In this document: positions 21,289 to 31,853 of the stretch, piece by piece
How positions within the stretch are numbered: position 1 is the stretch's first letter
Layout: each line of letters starts with the position of its first letter
Source: Lucinisca nassula
Lineage: Eukaryota > Mollusca > Bivalvia > Lucinida > Lucinidae
Direction of reading: 5' to 3'
Assembly (NCBI GenBank): GCA_963580285.1
Contig: OY757020.1
Location: forward strand, 102,303,497 to 102,367,496
DNA length: 64,000 bases
The notes under the pieces: generated by a model
The model's database searches: none
What the model was told of the DNA's origin: nothing
The model's input: only the letters and a program-made list of their open reading frames with translations
Made by a program: the position numbers and the translations under genes

Positions 21289-21850
21289 TCAATTTCGTAA
21301 TATCAATAGTTGGGACAGGTATGGAAGCTTATCAGTGTATCAGATAGATACAACTGACAAGGTATCCACCTAAAAAACTGACAGTTACATAATTGCGACA
21401 GGACAAAGCATCCCGCTTTTACAATGAATGACTAGAATAAAGGATTACAGAAATGCCAATGCTCTGCAGGTATATTTCTTGCACGTGTGTGGCAAAGTTA
21501 AGACTTTCAGCACTCCTACATTTGAAATTTCAAAGGCCGGTCACAAAAAGTGGCGGGGTATTATGTTATTACCCCACTCCCATCTGAATTTTGAGTGCCC
21601 ATCCATTATTTCCTCATCATTCGTATTACTCCACATCTCTGATAACGTTCGAGATATTTTCACAAACCACACAAATGTAAAGCCCGTTGGACAATATGCA
21701 GAAGACATGAACCGTAAGGCTGGTTTGCCTACTTTTAAAGTTGGTGCCCTTTGAATAATATACATAAACATTTCTACTATGCATTTGTGTTATAAGCCGT
21801 TTGAAAGATTTCATGAAATTTTCTCACGAATGTCATCAAGTGAACAAGTC
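21289..21850. other. no supported gene
   Basis: An open frame on each strand covers about 21430-21770, but neither shows a domain or splice signals. It lies between two MITEs and may itself be repeat-derived. Confidence 0.3.
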
Positions 21851-22114
21851 CGTGAAATGAACACCCCCTTAAACCCCACTTTATATAGAGAAAACTGGGG
21901 TTTATGGGGGTATTCATTATTTGTCTTATTTCTGCTCCAAGACATAGGTTGTGGGTACTCGTTAGAACCGCCTCAATGAGGCGGTTCTAACGAGCACCCA
22001 CAACCTATGTTTGAAGTGAAAATAACGAAAATATCACAGATTTTCACCAGAAAAGTAGCCATTTTGGAGATGTGAAAAAATGCACTTCGTCGCACGGGTG
22101 TGTTATGGAAATGA
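21851..22114. mobile_element. MITE related to M3 (variant b)
   Basis: The central stem GTGGGTACTCGTTAGAACCG...CGGTTCTAACGAGCACCCAC is nearly perfect. The right end is CACGGGTGTGTTATGGAAATG. Close relative of 28258-28525. Confidence 0.7.
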
Positions 22115-22204
22115 AAATCACCTGACGACATGCAGAATACAAGAACCCTAAAATATGTTCTGTACAAGAGGGACCCAGAGGGCCCTGATTCTCTCACCTG
22201 ATTG

Positions 22205-22330
22205 TCAATAGCTCTAGTACATTCTGTTTTTAGCTTTGGTGGCCATCTTGTTCATCAGAGCGGAACAATTTTATCTATTTTGGTAGGGAGTCACCCAGTC
22301 AACATTCCAATGGTTTGAGAGGAATTCACG
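22205..22330 (+). repeat. isolated P3-type monomer
   Basis: TTTTTAGCTTTGGTGGCCAT, TTTTGGTAGGGAGTCACC and CAACATTCCAATG match the P3 monomer. Confidence 0.55.
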
Positions 22331-22622
22331 TTTGATTTTGTTTGTTTAGTTTTGGGTTTAACGTCCCCGTCAACGCTGTAAATGTCATTTTGGAGATGTG
22401 GCTTCCAATTTTGTGGGACTTTTACCCGACATTGAGATGAAATGATAACTCAAGTCCTGTCGCCCAATGAAACCAGTAGGGTTTATAAGCACGGACGGGC
22501 CAACTCGTACCGCTTTGCCTGGGCAGGCTTAGATCCTCTAAGCGGTTTACCAGTACTGGTGTGCGGGTCGGTTTCAGCTCTGCATGCCCATATATTTCTT
22601 CAAGCCCCTATGGAAGGGGGCC
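22331..22622 (-). mobile_element. SINE-A copy with small internal deletion
   Basis: Family body in minus orientation. The stretch between AGCTCTGCATG and CCCATATATTTC is shortened. Confidence 0.75.
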
Positions 22623-24342
22623 AATGACCTTTGACATTCATAGAGGTTCATATAAGTCCTATTTTCATTCATAAACTATGACTGAATTCAATGGCATACA
22701 AACACTATTTAACCTTTTTCCCATTCATATGCCTTAGGAGCCAAATTTGACCTTGCCTTAAAGTAGGTCAAGGTCAACCCAGTGTCATCATTTACATAAA
22801 TTTTGTAGGGCGCGAGTCCCTTTTGCCGTCTGCCAAGTTTCAGCGACACCTGACTTATGGTTCTGGAGAAGAAGATTTTTAAAGGGTTTTTACCTTACAT
22901 GGGCATGGCGGCCATCTTAGTTCAGAACAAATTATATAAACGTAAGTTCCCATGATGCATAGATGTTCTGTTTAAAATATGACTTCATTTGGCCTTGTGG
23001 TTTCTGAGGAGAAGATGTTTGAAATTCTGATGGTCATTCAATCCTTGTGCCCTTTAGCTAATGTCACTGAATGACATCTTTGACATTCATAGAGTTTCAT
23101 AGAAGTCATATTTTCATTACATAAACTATGATTGAATTGCATTGTCTGCCAAGTTTCAAGGTTAGCTGGCTTATGGTTCTGGATAAGAAAGTTTTTAAAG
23201 GTTTTTTTAACCTTATATAGACATGGTGGCAATCTTAATCATGTGACCAGGACAAATTATATAAACTTCAGTTCACATGATGCATAGATCTTCTATGTAA
23301 AATATTACTTCAACCGGCCTTGTGGTTTCTGAGGAGATTTTGAAATTCTGGTGCCATTGATTGCCCTTTACCTTTGACATTCGTAGAGGTATATACAAGT
23401 TCTATTTTCATTTCATAAACCATGATTGTATTGCATAGACGCACTAGTTTACGTTTTTCGCATTCAAATGCCTTAGGGACCAAATTTGACCTTCCTGGAA
23501 AACAGATCAAGGCCCTCACAGGGTCACCATTTATATAATATTTGAAGGGCTCGAGTCCCTTTTGGTGTCTGCCAAGTTTCAAGGTCACCTGGCGTATGGT
23601 TCTGGATAAGAAAGTTTTTAAAGGTTTTTTACCTTATATAGACATGGTGGCGATCTTGAACATATGACCAGCCAAATTATATAAACTTCAGTTCCCATGA
23701 TGCATAGATCTTCTACGTAAAATATGACTTCAACCGGCCTTGTGGTTTCTGATGAGATTTTGAAATTCTTGTGTCTTTGAATGGCCTTGACCTTTGACAT
23801 TCGTAGACGTATATACAAGTCCTGTTTTCATTTCATAAACCATGCTTGTATTGCATACAAGCACTATTTTACCTTTTCCCAATTCAAATGCGTTAGGGAC
23901 CAAATTTGACCTTCCTGTAAAACAGGTCAAGGCCAAACCAGGGTCATCATTTATATAATTTTTGAAGGGCTAAAGTCCTTTTTGGTGTCTGCCAAGTTTC
24001 AAGGTCATCTTACTTATGGTTCTTGAGAAGAAGATGTTTAAAGGTTTTTACTTTATATGGGCATGGCGGCCATCTTGGTCATGTGACCTGAACCATTCAT
24101 AGAAATTTGAGTTCCCGTGAGGCATAGATTCTGTATATATAGTATGACTCCAACTGACCCAGTGGTTTCTGAGATGTTTGAAAGTCTAGAAGGACAACGA
24201 ACCATTTGTGTACTGTAAGCTCACCTTGTGAGCTTTCGGCTCAGGTGAGCGAAAATGTTGACGACGACGACGCAGACGCCGACGACGGACCACTGCTTAT
24301 ACTATAAGCTCCCCCCGGAGCCTTCGGCTCTGTTGAGCTAAA
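22623..24342 (+). mobile_element. hairpin-tipped tandem-array element (P7), long monomers
   Basis: Monomers of roughly 320-425 bp contain AAGTTTCAAGGTCA, GGTTCTGGA-AAGAAG, TTTAAAGGTTTTTTACCTTA, GGCGGCCATCTTG, GATGCATAGATCTTC and CGGCCTTGTGGTTTCTGA. The 3' end has CTCACCTTGTGAGCTTTCGG, a GACGACGACG tract, then AGCTCCCCCCGGAGCCTTCG and GTTGAGCTAAAA. It ends only ~45 bp from the stop codon of a zinc-finger exon. Confidence 0.75.
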
Positions 24343-24386
24343 ACAGTCATTTCTGTTTCGAATAGTTTCTCCAGATCAATGTTGTT

Positions 24387-24634
24387 TTAAAGTTTGAATG
24401 CCTTTTTGTAGTGGGAACCAGTGTGTTTAATAAGATTTCCTTTCTGTGCGAATGGTTTCCCGCACACGTCACAGGAAAACGGTTTCTCGCCTGTATGTGT
24501 CCTAAGATGGATTTCGAGACTGGAACCAGACGGGAAAAGTTTCTCACACACTGGACATGGTTTAGTTCGCTCTACTTTCCTGTACTTTTTACCGATCTTA
24601 TGTTTTCCGTGGCCGTCTATGTAGGTCTGAGTTC
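24387..24634 (-). CDS. C2H2 zinc-finger exon 1 (two fingers)
   Basis: On the minus strand the exon starts after CTCTTCCAG at 24635 and ends at TAA (24387-24389). It lacks an ATG, so it is an internal-start coding exon. It reads [11 protein letters not shown], a basic linker, finger 1 (CPVCEKLF...HLRTH), the TGEKP linker, finger 2 (CDVCGKPF...KHTGSH) and KKAFKL-stop. All Cys and His ligands are present. The acceptor leaves phase 1 (one base of the first codon comes from the previous exon). In the exon frame a TAA lies just upstream of the acceptor, which supports this boundary. The likely product is the DNA-binding end of a nuclear transcription factor. It closely resembles the exon at 28496 and, less so, 58271. 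Confidence 0.85.
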
Positions 24635-24738
24635 CTGGAAGAGATTATAATGACAGATAAGAAGTCTGTGGTCCTGAACATACAATAATAACAGATAGCG
24701 ATACTGGGTTCCTGGAAGTAACAATAATGACAGATAAC
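24623..24738 (-). repeat. 39-bp minisatellite, exon-proximal block (3 units)
   Basis: Units of ~39 bp. On the minus strand each reads about TTATTATCTGTCATTATTGT, CTCTTCCAG, GAACTCAGAC, i.e. pyrimidine tract, AG, and the first 10 bases of the zinc-finger exon. The first unit spans the real splice acceptor. The array continues at 25673 after an insertion. Confidence 0.85.
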
Positions 24739-25672
24739 TAGACAAAGTGCCCAGTAGGGCACGTATACCCCCGGCCAGTGCCATCCCCTTTTAGTGGAAA
24801 TGAACATTTGTCTGTAGCATTGAACCTTTTCATATAAACTTTCGATTTAGCCCACTGAGCATAACTATTGCATTTCAACAAATATAGTATAATTTATCAT
24901 ATCCAAAGATGAAACTGCATGTCTTTGCTGAATAATAAAAAATTAAAGTTTGTGGCAATTCGGAACAATTTTACCTGGAAACAACAAACATAGAATAGCT
25001 GTCCTAGAACAGTAGCTGTATAATGACATCAAGCAATACATTTTTTTTATTATTATTTGCATTTATTATTGTCTGGAAAGACAAAAACGATAACCTTTGA
25101 TATACTTTGTATGCCGGGAGTATAATGAAAACAGTTAACACAAAACTGTGACGTAATCAAAATGCCTAAGTCTTAATCATTGACCACAAGCCCTATCAAG
25201 GGGCTTGACCCAGGAGCTTAGATATTCCATACAGAAGTTAATACTATAGCGATATTCTGTACCAAATATAAAGAGAATCTAACATGAGGTTACAGAGATA
25301 TGAGCAATCAAAAAGGTTTAACACAAAACTTTGACGTAAAAGATGACAAACGGACGGACCGCCCATCCAGTGGCTTGACCCAGGGGCTTAGATATTCCAT
25401 ATGAAAGATAATGTTATAGAGATATCCTTTACCGAATATGAAGACAAATGCTATAGAGATATCCTTTACCAAATATGAAGAAAATCTAACATGTGGTTAC
25501 AGAGATATGAGCAATCTAAAAGGTTTAACACAAAACATTGACGTCAAAGTTTGACGGCGGGACAGACGGACGTACGAACGAACGAACGAACGAACCAACC
25601 AACGAACGGACGAACGGATGGAAAGACGAAAACTATATACCCCCTGACAAACTTCGTATGCCGGGGGTATAA
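24739..25672 (+). mobile_element. hairpin-tipped element (P8) inserted in the minisatellite
   Basis: The left end has CACGTATACCCCCGGCCA, the right end ATACCCCCTGACAAACTTCG and TGCCGGGGGTATAAC; the two ends are complementary over TATACCCCCGGC. Inside are two ~200-bp direct copies (GGCTTGACCCAGG-GCTTAG ... GGTTACAGAGATATGAGCAA) and a GACGGACGTACGAACGAACG tract. Confidence 0.7.
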
Positions 25673-26588
25673 CAAGTCTGAAGTTTCAGAGACAATAATG
25701 ACAGATAACAAATCTTAGTTCCTAGAAGAGACACTTATGACAGATAGTAAGTGCGAGTTCCTGAAAGAAACAATAATGACAGATAATAAGTCTGAGTTCA
25801 GGAAAGACGCAATAATGACAGATAAAATTTCGGACTTCCTGGAAAAGACGATAATGAGAGATAATAAGTATGTGTTCCCAGAAGAGTAAAATCGTGACAG
25901 ACAACAAGTCTTGAGCTCCTTGAAAAGAAAATAATGGCAGATAAAAAGTCTGAGGGCTGGAAGAGACGTTAATGACAGATAATAAGGCTTAAGGCACACA
26001 TAACAATTCTGGGTTCCTGGAAGAGACAATAATGAGAGATAACAAGTCAGAGGACTAGACGAGACAATAATGGCAGATAAAATGTCTGAGCTCCTGGAAG
26101 AGACAATAATGACAAACAATAAAACTTGTCATAATAAAACTCATTTCCTAGAAGAGACAATGTGTAAAATAACGAGTCTGAATTCTTGGAAGAGAGAATA
26201 AGGGCAGATAATAAGTATGGGTTCCTAAAAGAAAGACAACAAGTCCGAGTTCCTGGAAGAGAATATAATGACAGATAATTAATCTCTGAGTTCCTTGAAG
26301 AGACAATTGATAAGTCTGGTTTCCTAGAAGAGAATAATAACAGATAGTAAGACTGAGTTCCTGGAAGAAGCAATAATAACACACAATAAGTCTGAATTGC
26401 TTGACGAGACAAGAATGAGAGATAGTAAGTCTAAATTCCTGGAAAAGACGATAATGACAGATAATAAGTCTGAATTCCTGGAAGAGACAAGAATGACTGA
26501 TAATAAGTTATGATTCCAAGAATAGGCATTAATGACAGACAACAACTCATAGGTCCTAGAAGAGACGATAATGACAGATTACAAGTTA
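25673..26588 (-). repeat. 39-bp minisatellite, main block (~24 units)
   Basis: The same unit as 24623-24738. Some units are shortened or carry small insertions, but most keep an AGGAACTC-type acceptor-like core on the minus strand. Because 39 is a multiple of 3, long repetitive ORFs arise (13-residue peptide SDLLSVIIVSSRN); I regard these as by-products. Confidence 0.85.
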
Positions 26589-26604
26589 CTTAGATCTTTG
26601 GAAG

Positions 26605-27152
26605 TTGTGCGGACAAGATATTATCTTGTTCAGACAACATATTATCTTGTGCGGACAAGATAATATCGTGTTCGCACAACATATTATCTTGTCCGCACAA
26701 GATATTAAATTGTGCGAACAAGATATTATCTTGTCCGCACAAGATAATATCTTGTCCACACAAGATAGATCTTGTGCGCACAAGATATTATCTTGTTTGC
26801 ACAACTTAATATCTTGTGTGCACAAGATAATATGTTGTGCAAACAAGGTAGTATCTTGTCCGCACAAGATCATATCTTGTTCGCACAACTTCCCAAGATC
26901 TATGTTGTGCAAACAAGATAATATGTTTTACGAACAAGATAATATCTTGTGCACAAAAGATATTAAGTTGTGCGAACAAGATATTATCTTGTGCGCACAA
27001 GATTATGTGCACAAGATAATATGTTGTCAGCACAAGATAAATTATGTTGTCTGCACAAGATAATATCTTGTGCGCACACCATAACATATTATCTTGTGCG
27101 CACACGATATTATCTTGTTCGCACAACTTAAAATCTTGTTCGCAAAACATAT
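26605..27152. repeat. 21-bp palindromic satellite (~26 units)
   Basis: The consensus unit is about ACAAGATAATATCTTGTGCGC. Each unit is a dyad (ACAAGAT-AAT-ATCTTGT), and neighbouring units join through a second dyad (TTGTGCGCACAA), so the array can pair with itself in many registers. 21 is a multiple of 3, so ORFs appear on both strands; they are not genes. Confidence 0.9.
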
Positions 27153-28257
27153 TAAAAAAAATTCATGTCCCTTCCGGGTTCCGTAGAAGACAAATAAACT
27201 AAAACACGTGTTTTTTTTGTTGTTGTTGTTGTTGTTTGTTTCGCTTGGGTTTATTTCAAAGATGGCAGCTTCTAATTCAATAATCATTCTGCCGTTGGTA
27301 AGTCCATTCGAAAGAATCTTGAAATTTACCATTTTGATGGTATTTTTAAACATTTCGATGACAAAGTTGGAATTATAAGGAAAGAATTGTCTTTTGTATG
27401 GATTTTATCGATATGTAAACTCCGACGAATCACTCACAAACTTAGCATAATAGGCTTTTTGCGGAGGGCTTTATGCGAAGTAAATGTGTGTCTCGCCAGA
27501 GTTTACACATCGATAATATCCACAAAATGATAATTCATTGCTATAATGAATTGTATACCGCCAGTCTTTTTATTTTCTTTTTCGACACCGTCGAATTCAA
27601 CCGCCTGGAGTTTATCTCATCTATCGTTTCTCGCATTAAGCTGTTGCAAAATATTTCCATATATTAATGTAAGGAATTACAGTGGAAACTATCGAAAATC
27701 TGACGGACGATTCCTGAAATGAAGACACCCTTAAATCCTTAACTCCCTACAGGAGAATTAATCTTGCTTTTTCTAGCTTTTTATGGAGAAATAAGCTGGT
27801 TTTCCACGTGTAAATTTTATTTCTTCTCTCTCGCTAAGACACAGTCTGTGGGTTTTCGTAAGAACCGCATAAACGGGGCAGTTCTTACAAGCATCCAAAA
27901 TCAAAGTTTCGACCAGCAACAAAAAAATATACGTGTATATTTATCTGAAGAATGCTTTTCTTGCACACCAGGTAAGGAAATCCGTGGTTTTAGCCTCGGA
28001 CGGAAATTTTGTTCTTACCCTTGTGTTCTTACCCAGGCAAACTACATCAATTTTGGCAAGTAAATACAACTTAAAATAAAGCAAAACGAAAACATTCGAT
28101 GGTGTTGGGCACGAAAAAGAATCAAATATGGGGTTCTGCTGTAGATGGGCGTTCTACAACAGAACCGCACATCAGATTTTTATATTCTACGCCTCCATAT
28201 GATATGGGTGAGCTGGCAGAATAGATGCGATTTGTTGACAAAACCGAGGGCACGTCC
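27153..28257. other. intron-like sequence, no gene seen
   Basis: (TTG)n at about 27219-27240, then AT-rich sequence. A weak relic of an M3-type hairpin occurs at 27845-27890 (TTTTCGTAAGAACCGC...GGGCAGTTCTTACAAGC). Confidence 0.4.
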
Positions 28258-28525
28258 GTGTAATGAACATCCCTCTGAACCCGAATTTATATAGAGAAAA
28301 CTGGGGTTTACGGGGGTATACATTATTTTGCTTAATTATGCTCATAGACATAGGCTGTGGGTACCCGTTAGAACCGCCTCAATGAGGCGGTACTAACGAG
28401 CACCGACAGCCTATGTTTGGAGTATACATAAGAAAAATATCACGGATTTTCATAAGAAAAGTAGTTATTTTGGAGATAAGCAAGACTAGACTATGTCACA
28501 CGGGTGTGTTATCGTAATGAGACAT
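28258..28525. mobile_element. MITE related to M3 (variant b), overlapping zinc-finger exon 2
   Basis: The central stem is GTGGGTACCCGTTAGAACCG...GTACTAACGAGCACC. The right end CACGGGTGTGTTATCGTAATG covers the last codons of the zinc-finger ORF at 28496. Confidence 0.75.
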
Positions 28526-28815
28526 GACTATGACCTTACCGTGCGTTTTTCGCAGTTTGCTGTGTGATTTTCGGTGAGCTTTGAGGTTTCCTTTCTGGTT
28601 GAATAGTTTCCCGCACTGGTCACAACTGTAAGGTTTCTCGCCTGTGTGTATACGTAGGTGCATATCAACGCTCGAGCTGGAGGCAAAGACTTTACAGCAC
28701 ACGGGACACGACTTGGATCTCCTGGGAGAGTTCGGGCGGTTACTCGAGTTATCGTCATCAAGATCGTAATACACTACGGCTGGTGATGTTGGCGAGCTGT
28801 CCTTTGCCACCCCAT
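28496..28815 (-). CDS. C2H2 zinc-finger exon 2 (two fingers)
   Basis: It starts after the acceptor TTCTATTTTAAG (AG at 28816-28817) in phase 1 and reads to TGA at 28496-28498. Product: an acidic Ser/Pro-rich stretch ([14 protein letters not shown]), a basic RRSKS patch, finger 1 (CPVCCKVF...HLRIH), TGEKP, finger 2 (CDQCGKLF...HRKSH), then SKLRKTHG and a short tail. All zinc ligands are present. A strong donor, CACG|GTAAGG, lies at about 28540 just after KLRKTH. If used, the exon is symmetrical (phase 1 in and out) and could splice to exon 1; if not, the last residues HYDNTPV and the stop come from a MITE end. Same gene as the neighbouring exons is inferred from strand, phase and similarity. 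Confidence 0.88.
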
Positions 28816-28877
28816 CTTAAAATAGAAAACAATAAAATATGGCAAGGATACTCGATATCGGCGTTTCTAACTTTAGG

Positions 28878-29138
28878 CATTACGAAAACACGCCTATACA
28901 AATACATTGTAAACTTTATCGTCAAAAAAAAACACACGAAACTTTGTGATTGTGATATTTTGCTTATTTCTGCTCAAAATAAGGATTGTGGGCCTCATTG
29001 AGGCGGTTCTAACGAGTACCCACAATCTATATTTTCGAGCAGAAAAATGAAAAATAAGGTTTACCCCAATACACCTCAGTTTTATTATATAAAAGTGGGG
29101 TTCAAGGGAGTTTTATTTTTAGGCGTGTCTTCGTGATG
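28878..29138. mobile_element. MITE M3 copy
   Basis: The ends are CATTACGAAAACACGCC and GGCGTGTCTTCGTGATG. The central hairpin has lost part of one arm. Confidence 0.8.
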
Positions 29139-29226
29139 GACGTCTGAACGGATAGCCCTGGAATCCCGAGGAACTGAACTGACAATATCGACTCAAGAGT
29201 ATAAAGATAATCGTTTCTTGTACACA

Positions 29227-29330
29227 ATACAGGGAAACTTCGAATACTCGAACACGAAAAGCTCGTCTACCATGGCTAATTCGAACTTGTTCTGTAGTTC
29301 CTATCGAGAATTCAACCACTACCTCAAGAT
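29227..29330 (+). repeat. degenerate end of the pogo-like MITE
   Basis: TACACAATACAGGGAAACTT, CTCGAACACGAAAAGCTCG and ACCATGGCTAATTCGAAC match the left end of the intact copy at 29340. Confidence 0.6.
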
Positions 29331-29339
29331 ATCCATATA

Positions 29340-29681
29340 CAGTAGAACTTCGATGGCTCGAACACCGATGGCTCGTTTACCATGGCTGAGTCGAACCCAT
29401 TCTTTGGCCCCTTGGTAACTTCTATATAAGAACTAGTGGGGGTATTTTAGGAGATTTTAGTCTTTTAGCTTGCAAATGTATGCTGTGTGTACTCGTTAGA
29501 ATCGCCTCGATGAGGCGATTCTAATGCGTACATACATCATACATTTTCATTATATAACACCGAAAAGTTGTCTCAAGTATCCCGTTTTTCCTCCTGACAG
29601 TAACCTAAGTGGCTCAAACTACCCCTGTCTCGAACAGATTATCGAGGTCCCAAAGGTGTTCGAGCCATTGAAGTTCAACTG
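29340..29681. mobile_element. pogo-like MITE, TA-flanked
   Basis: CAGTAGAACTTCGATGGCTC... faces ...GAGCCATTGAAGTTCAACTG, about 27 bp of inverted repeat, with TA on both sides. The central hairpin is TACTCGTTAGAATCGCCTCG / CGAGGCGATTCTAATG. Confidence 0.85.
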
Positions 29682-29972
29682 TATTTGGATATTTAAAGGT
29701 GGTTTTCCGCTATTGATGTTTCCATTAGGGTCTAGTTGTTTCGTGTTTGTGCTTCTTTCCCTTTGATGTCTCTGATGACAGCTGTGGGTTAATTGTACCG
29801 ACTCCTGATCATTGCCTTCACTTCTAATCTTTAATGTGTCTGTAAAAGGTAGTCCGGCTGTGTCTACTCATTAGAAACGCCTCAGTGGTGACTCTTATGG
29901 GTACACACAACATACCTTTATTTCATAGAAGATCGTTAAGTTATTAAAGTGATACCCATAATGCTTCACGAC
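29682..29972. other. no gene seen
   Basis: A weak hairpin relic is at 29865-29910 (ACTCATTAGAAACGCCTCAG). Confidence 0.3.
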
Positions 29973-30200
29973 CTGGGGCCAGTTGTTCAAAGCATCGCTA
30001 GCTTAACGAGTTCGTTAGTTGTCATATTGTTAACTGTTCTAGCAAGTTTAATATTTAAAATTTTGGTGTTTTTGCTGAAAAAATGTGAAAGCTGTTCACA
30101 TTTTTCAGCAAAAATATTAGCATATTTGCTATAATTAATGATAAAAGTTTTAACGAAACGTTAACTTACGACGTCGTTAGTTTTGAAAGACTGGCCCCTG
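29973..30200. mobile_element. MITE with GGGGCCAG ends
   Basis: CTGGGGCCAGTTGTTCAAAG and ...TTTTGAAAGACTGGCCCCTG are inverted repeats. The central stem is TTTTTGCTGAAAAAATGTGA / TCACATTTTTCAGCAAAAA. A decayed relative is at 49606. Confidence 0.75.
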
Positions 30201-30204
30201 AATA

Positions 30205-30290
30205 TGATTAAACCTTAGTATTTCGAACTACCCCCATCTCGAACAATATTTCATGGTCCCAAAGGTGTTCGAGTTATCTAAGTACAAAAT
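30205..30290. repeat. right-end fragment of the pogo-like MITE
   Basis: TTTCGAACTACCCCCATCTC and GGTCCCAAAGGTGTTCGAG match 29600-29670. Confidence 0.6.
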
Positions 30291-30354
30291 GGAAGTTGAC
30301 GAAAGGATTGGTAGTTATGAGTACATGACCCGATTAACTTTGGAGCAAATTGCA

Positions 30355-30708
30355 AAAATAGAAGATCTTACATGAGTGTTCATGTCTAATTGAATTTATT
30401 AAACTTAATGCGAGGATTTGTCGAGCATTTTATCCCTTTTCCTCAACGAGTTTAATAAATTCAATAACACATGAGCACGGATGCAAGATTCTGTTTATCA
30501 TATGACATTTAAAACGCATTACATATTCGATTGTTTACAAAAATATCAATATTCCCCCATTAGTAAACACGCTCTCGTTTAGGACGTCGTACATGTAACG
30601 TTACGGGACGTATCTAGCTAATTTGCATATTTAATCCACTAGTGGATTATCGAAAATATTACATGGCGTTATTACACTCTCAGACGCGACGTCATATGAT
30701 AAATATGC
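30355..30708. mobile_element. MITE (ACATGAG...GACGTCATATGAT type)
   Basis: It shares ATGCGAGGATTTGTCGAGCA, CAATAACACATGAGCAC, TCCACTAGTGGATTA, GGCGTTATTACACTCTCAGA and CGACGTCATATGAT with 59393-59756, which is in the opposite orientation. Confidence 0.75.
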
Positions 30709-30883
30709 TTCATGGGTTATGACCCTTTGTAAATTTAGGCATTTGAAAATTGCACACTTTTTTATGCATAGCATAACTTTTGAACTGTGCATGATAGTGT
30801 TTTGAAATTTCAGATGAAACCAAAGCTGGCATGTATTCTTCTCCTTGTCAGGATTATGCCCCTTTCCTTATTAATGGTCCTCT
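30709..30883. repeat. monomer-like fragment
   Basis: GCATAACTTTTGAACTGTGC and ATTTCAGATGAAACCAAAGC recall the monomers of the hairpin-tipped arrays. Confidence 0.35.
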
Positions 30884-31115
30884 GATTTTTTTTTTTTGGT
30901 TTTGGTTTTACGGCCCTTTTACGATTATTTCACTTATATCGAGCCGACCGTTAATCAGAGGTGGGCGAAAACCGGAGTACCTGGAGAAAAACCACCCGAC
31001 CTTCCGTTGCAGAACTTGGCGTCTCACATGTGACCAGAGCGAGGCTCGAACCCACAGCGGTGAGAGACCTTATGATTAAGAGTCAGCGCTCTTATCCAAT
31101 AGGCCACGGAGGCCC
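30884..31115 (-). mobile_element. tRNA-Lys-like SINE (SINE-D)
   Basis: On the minus strand the head GCCTCCGTGGCCTATTGGAT ... GTGGGTTCGAGCCTC has A- and B-box-like blocks and an anticodon-loop-like CTCTTAA (CTT, Lys). The tail ends GGGCCGTAAAACCAAAACC. A worn copy lies at 52350-52500. Confidence 0.8.
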
Positions 31116-31185
31116 GTCTTGAAAAAATATGGATGAAATATTGTCAGCAAAATATCTCAGAAACTATTACCAGCTTTGAAAGCTG

Positions 31186-31488
31186 GTTTGTTTGCTTGAG
31201 AGTTTAACGGCCCACTCAACACTATTTAGGTTATTTTGAGCCGGTCAGTTTATCTATCCACACTTTACCCGGGCATGCTTATACGTAAGCGGTTAACCAG
31301 TACAGTGCACATTCTTTCGCCAGAAACTGACAACTGCCCTTCTTGAATCAGCGGAAGGGAGAGAATGACCGCAGAAAATATATCGTGATCAATCTCCACG
31401 AAAGAATGTTGCCGACCCTGGCGGGTATCGAACCCGGGTCCTCCTGATCACCAGTCAGACGCGCATCCGACTGAGCTACCGAGCGGTC
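31186..31488 (-). mobile_element. SINE-B copy, full with tRNA head
   Basis: On the minus strand, GCTCGGTAGCTCAGTCGGAT and CCCGGGTTCGATACCCG are clear A- and B-box blocks. The tail is GGGCCGTTAAACTCTCAAGC. GAAAGCTG flanks both sides. Confidence 0.85.
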
Positions 31489-31506
31489 CTCGAAAGCTGA
31501 TGAATA

Positions 31507-31853
31507 CAGTAGAACTTCGATGGCTCGAACACCGATGGCTTGTTTACCATGGATGTGTCGAACCCATTCTTGAGCCCCTAGCGAAATCCTCTACATAAGA
31601 AATAGTAGGGGATAATTAAGGAGATTTTAGTCTTTAATCTTGCAAATGTATGCTGTGTGTATTCATTAGAATCGCCTCGATGAGGTGATTCTAAAGAGTA
31701 CACACAGCATACATATTCATTATAGAACACCAAAAAGATGTCTAAAAGTATCTCGTTATGCCTCCTGACAGTAACCCTCAGTTGCTCGAACTACCCTTGT
31801 CTCGAACAGATTTTCGAGGTCCCAAAGGTGTTCGAGCCATTGAAGTTCGACTG
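31507..31853. mobile_element. pogo-like MITE, TA-flanked
   Basis: CAGTAGAACTTCGATGGCTC left, GAGCCATTGAAGTTCGACTG right, TA on both sides. Strong similarity to 29340-29681 throughout, including the central hairpin. Confidence 0.85.

Noticed and set aside
21428..21771. 108-aa (plus) and 76-aa (minus) ORFs as genes
   Set aside because: No domain, no splice or promoter signal, flanked by MITEs; probably chance or repeat-derived.
25715..26545. Long hydrophobic repeat ORFs (LLSVIIVSSRN-type)
   Set aside because: By-product of the 39-bp minisatellite, not in the frame of the zinc-finger exon and without other coding signals.
26586..27150. Several overlapping ORFs on both strands with CGQD/CAQD-type repeated peptides
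   Set aside because: They arise because the 21-bp palindromic satellite is a multiple of three and lacks stops; both strands give the same kind of peptide.
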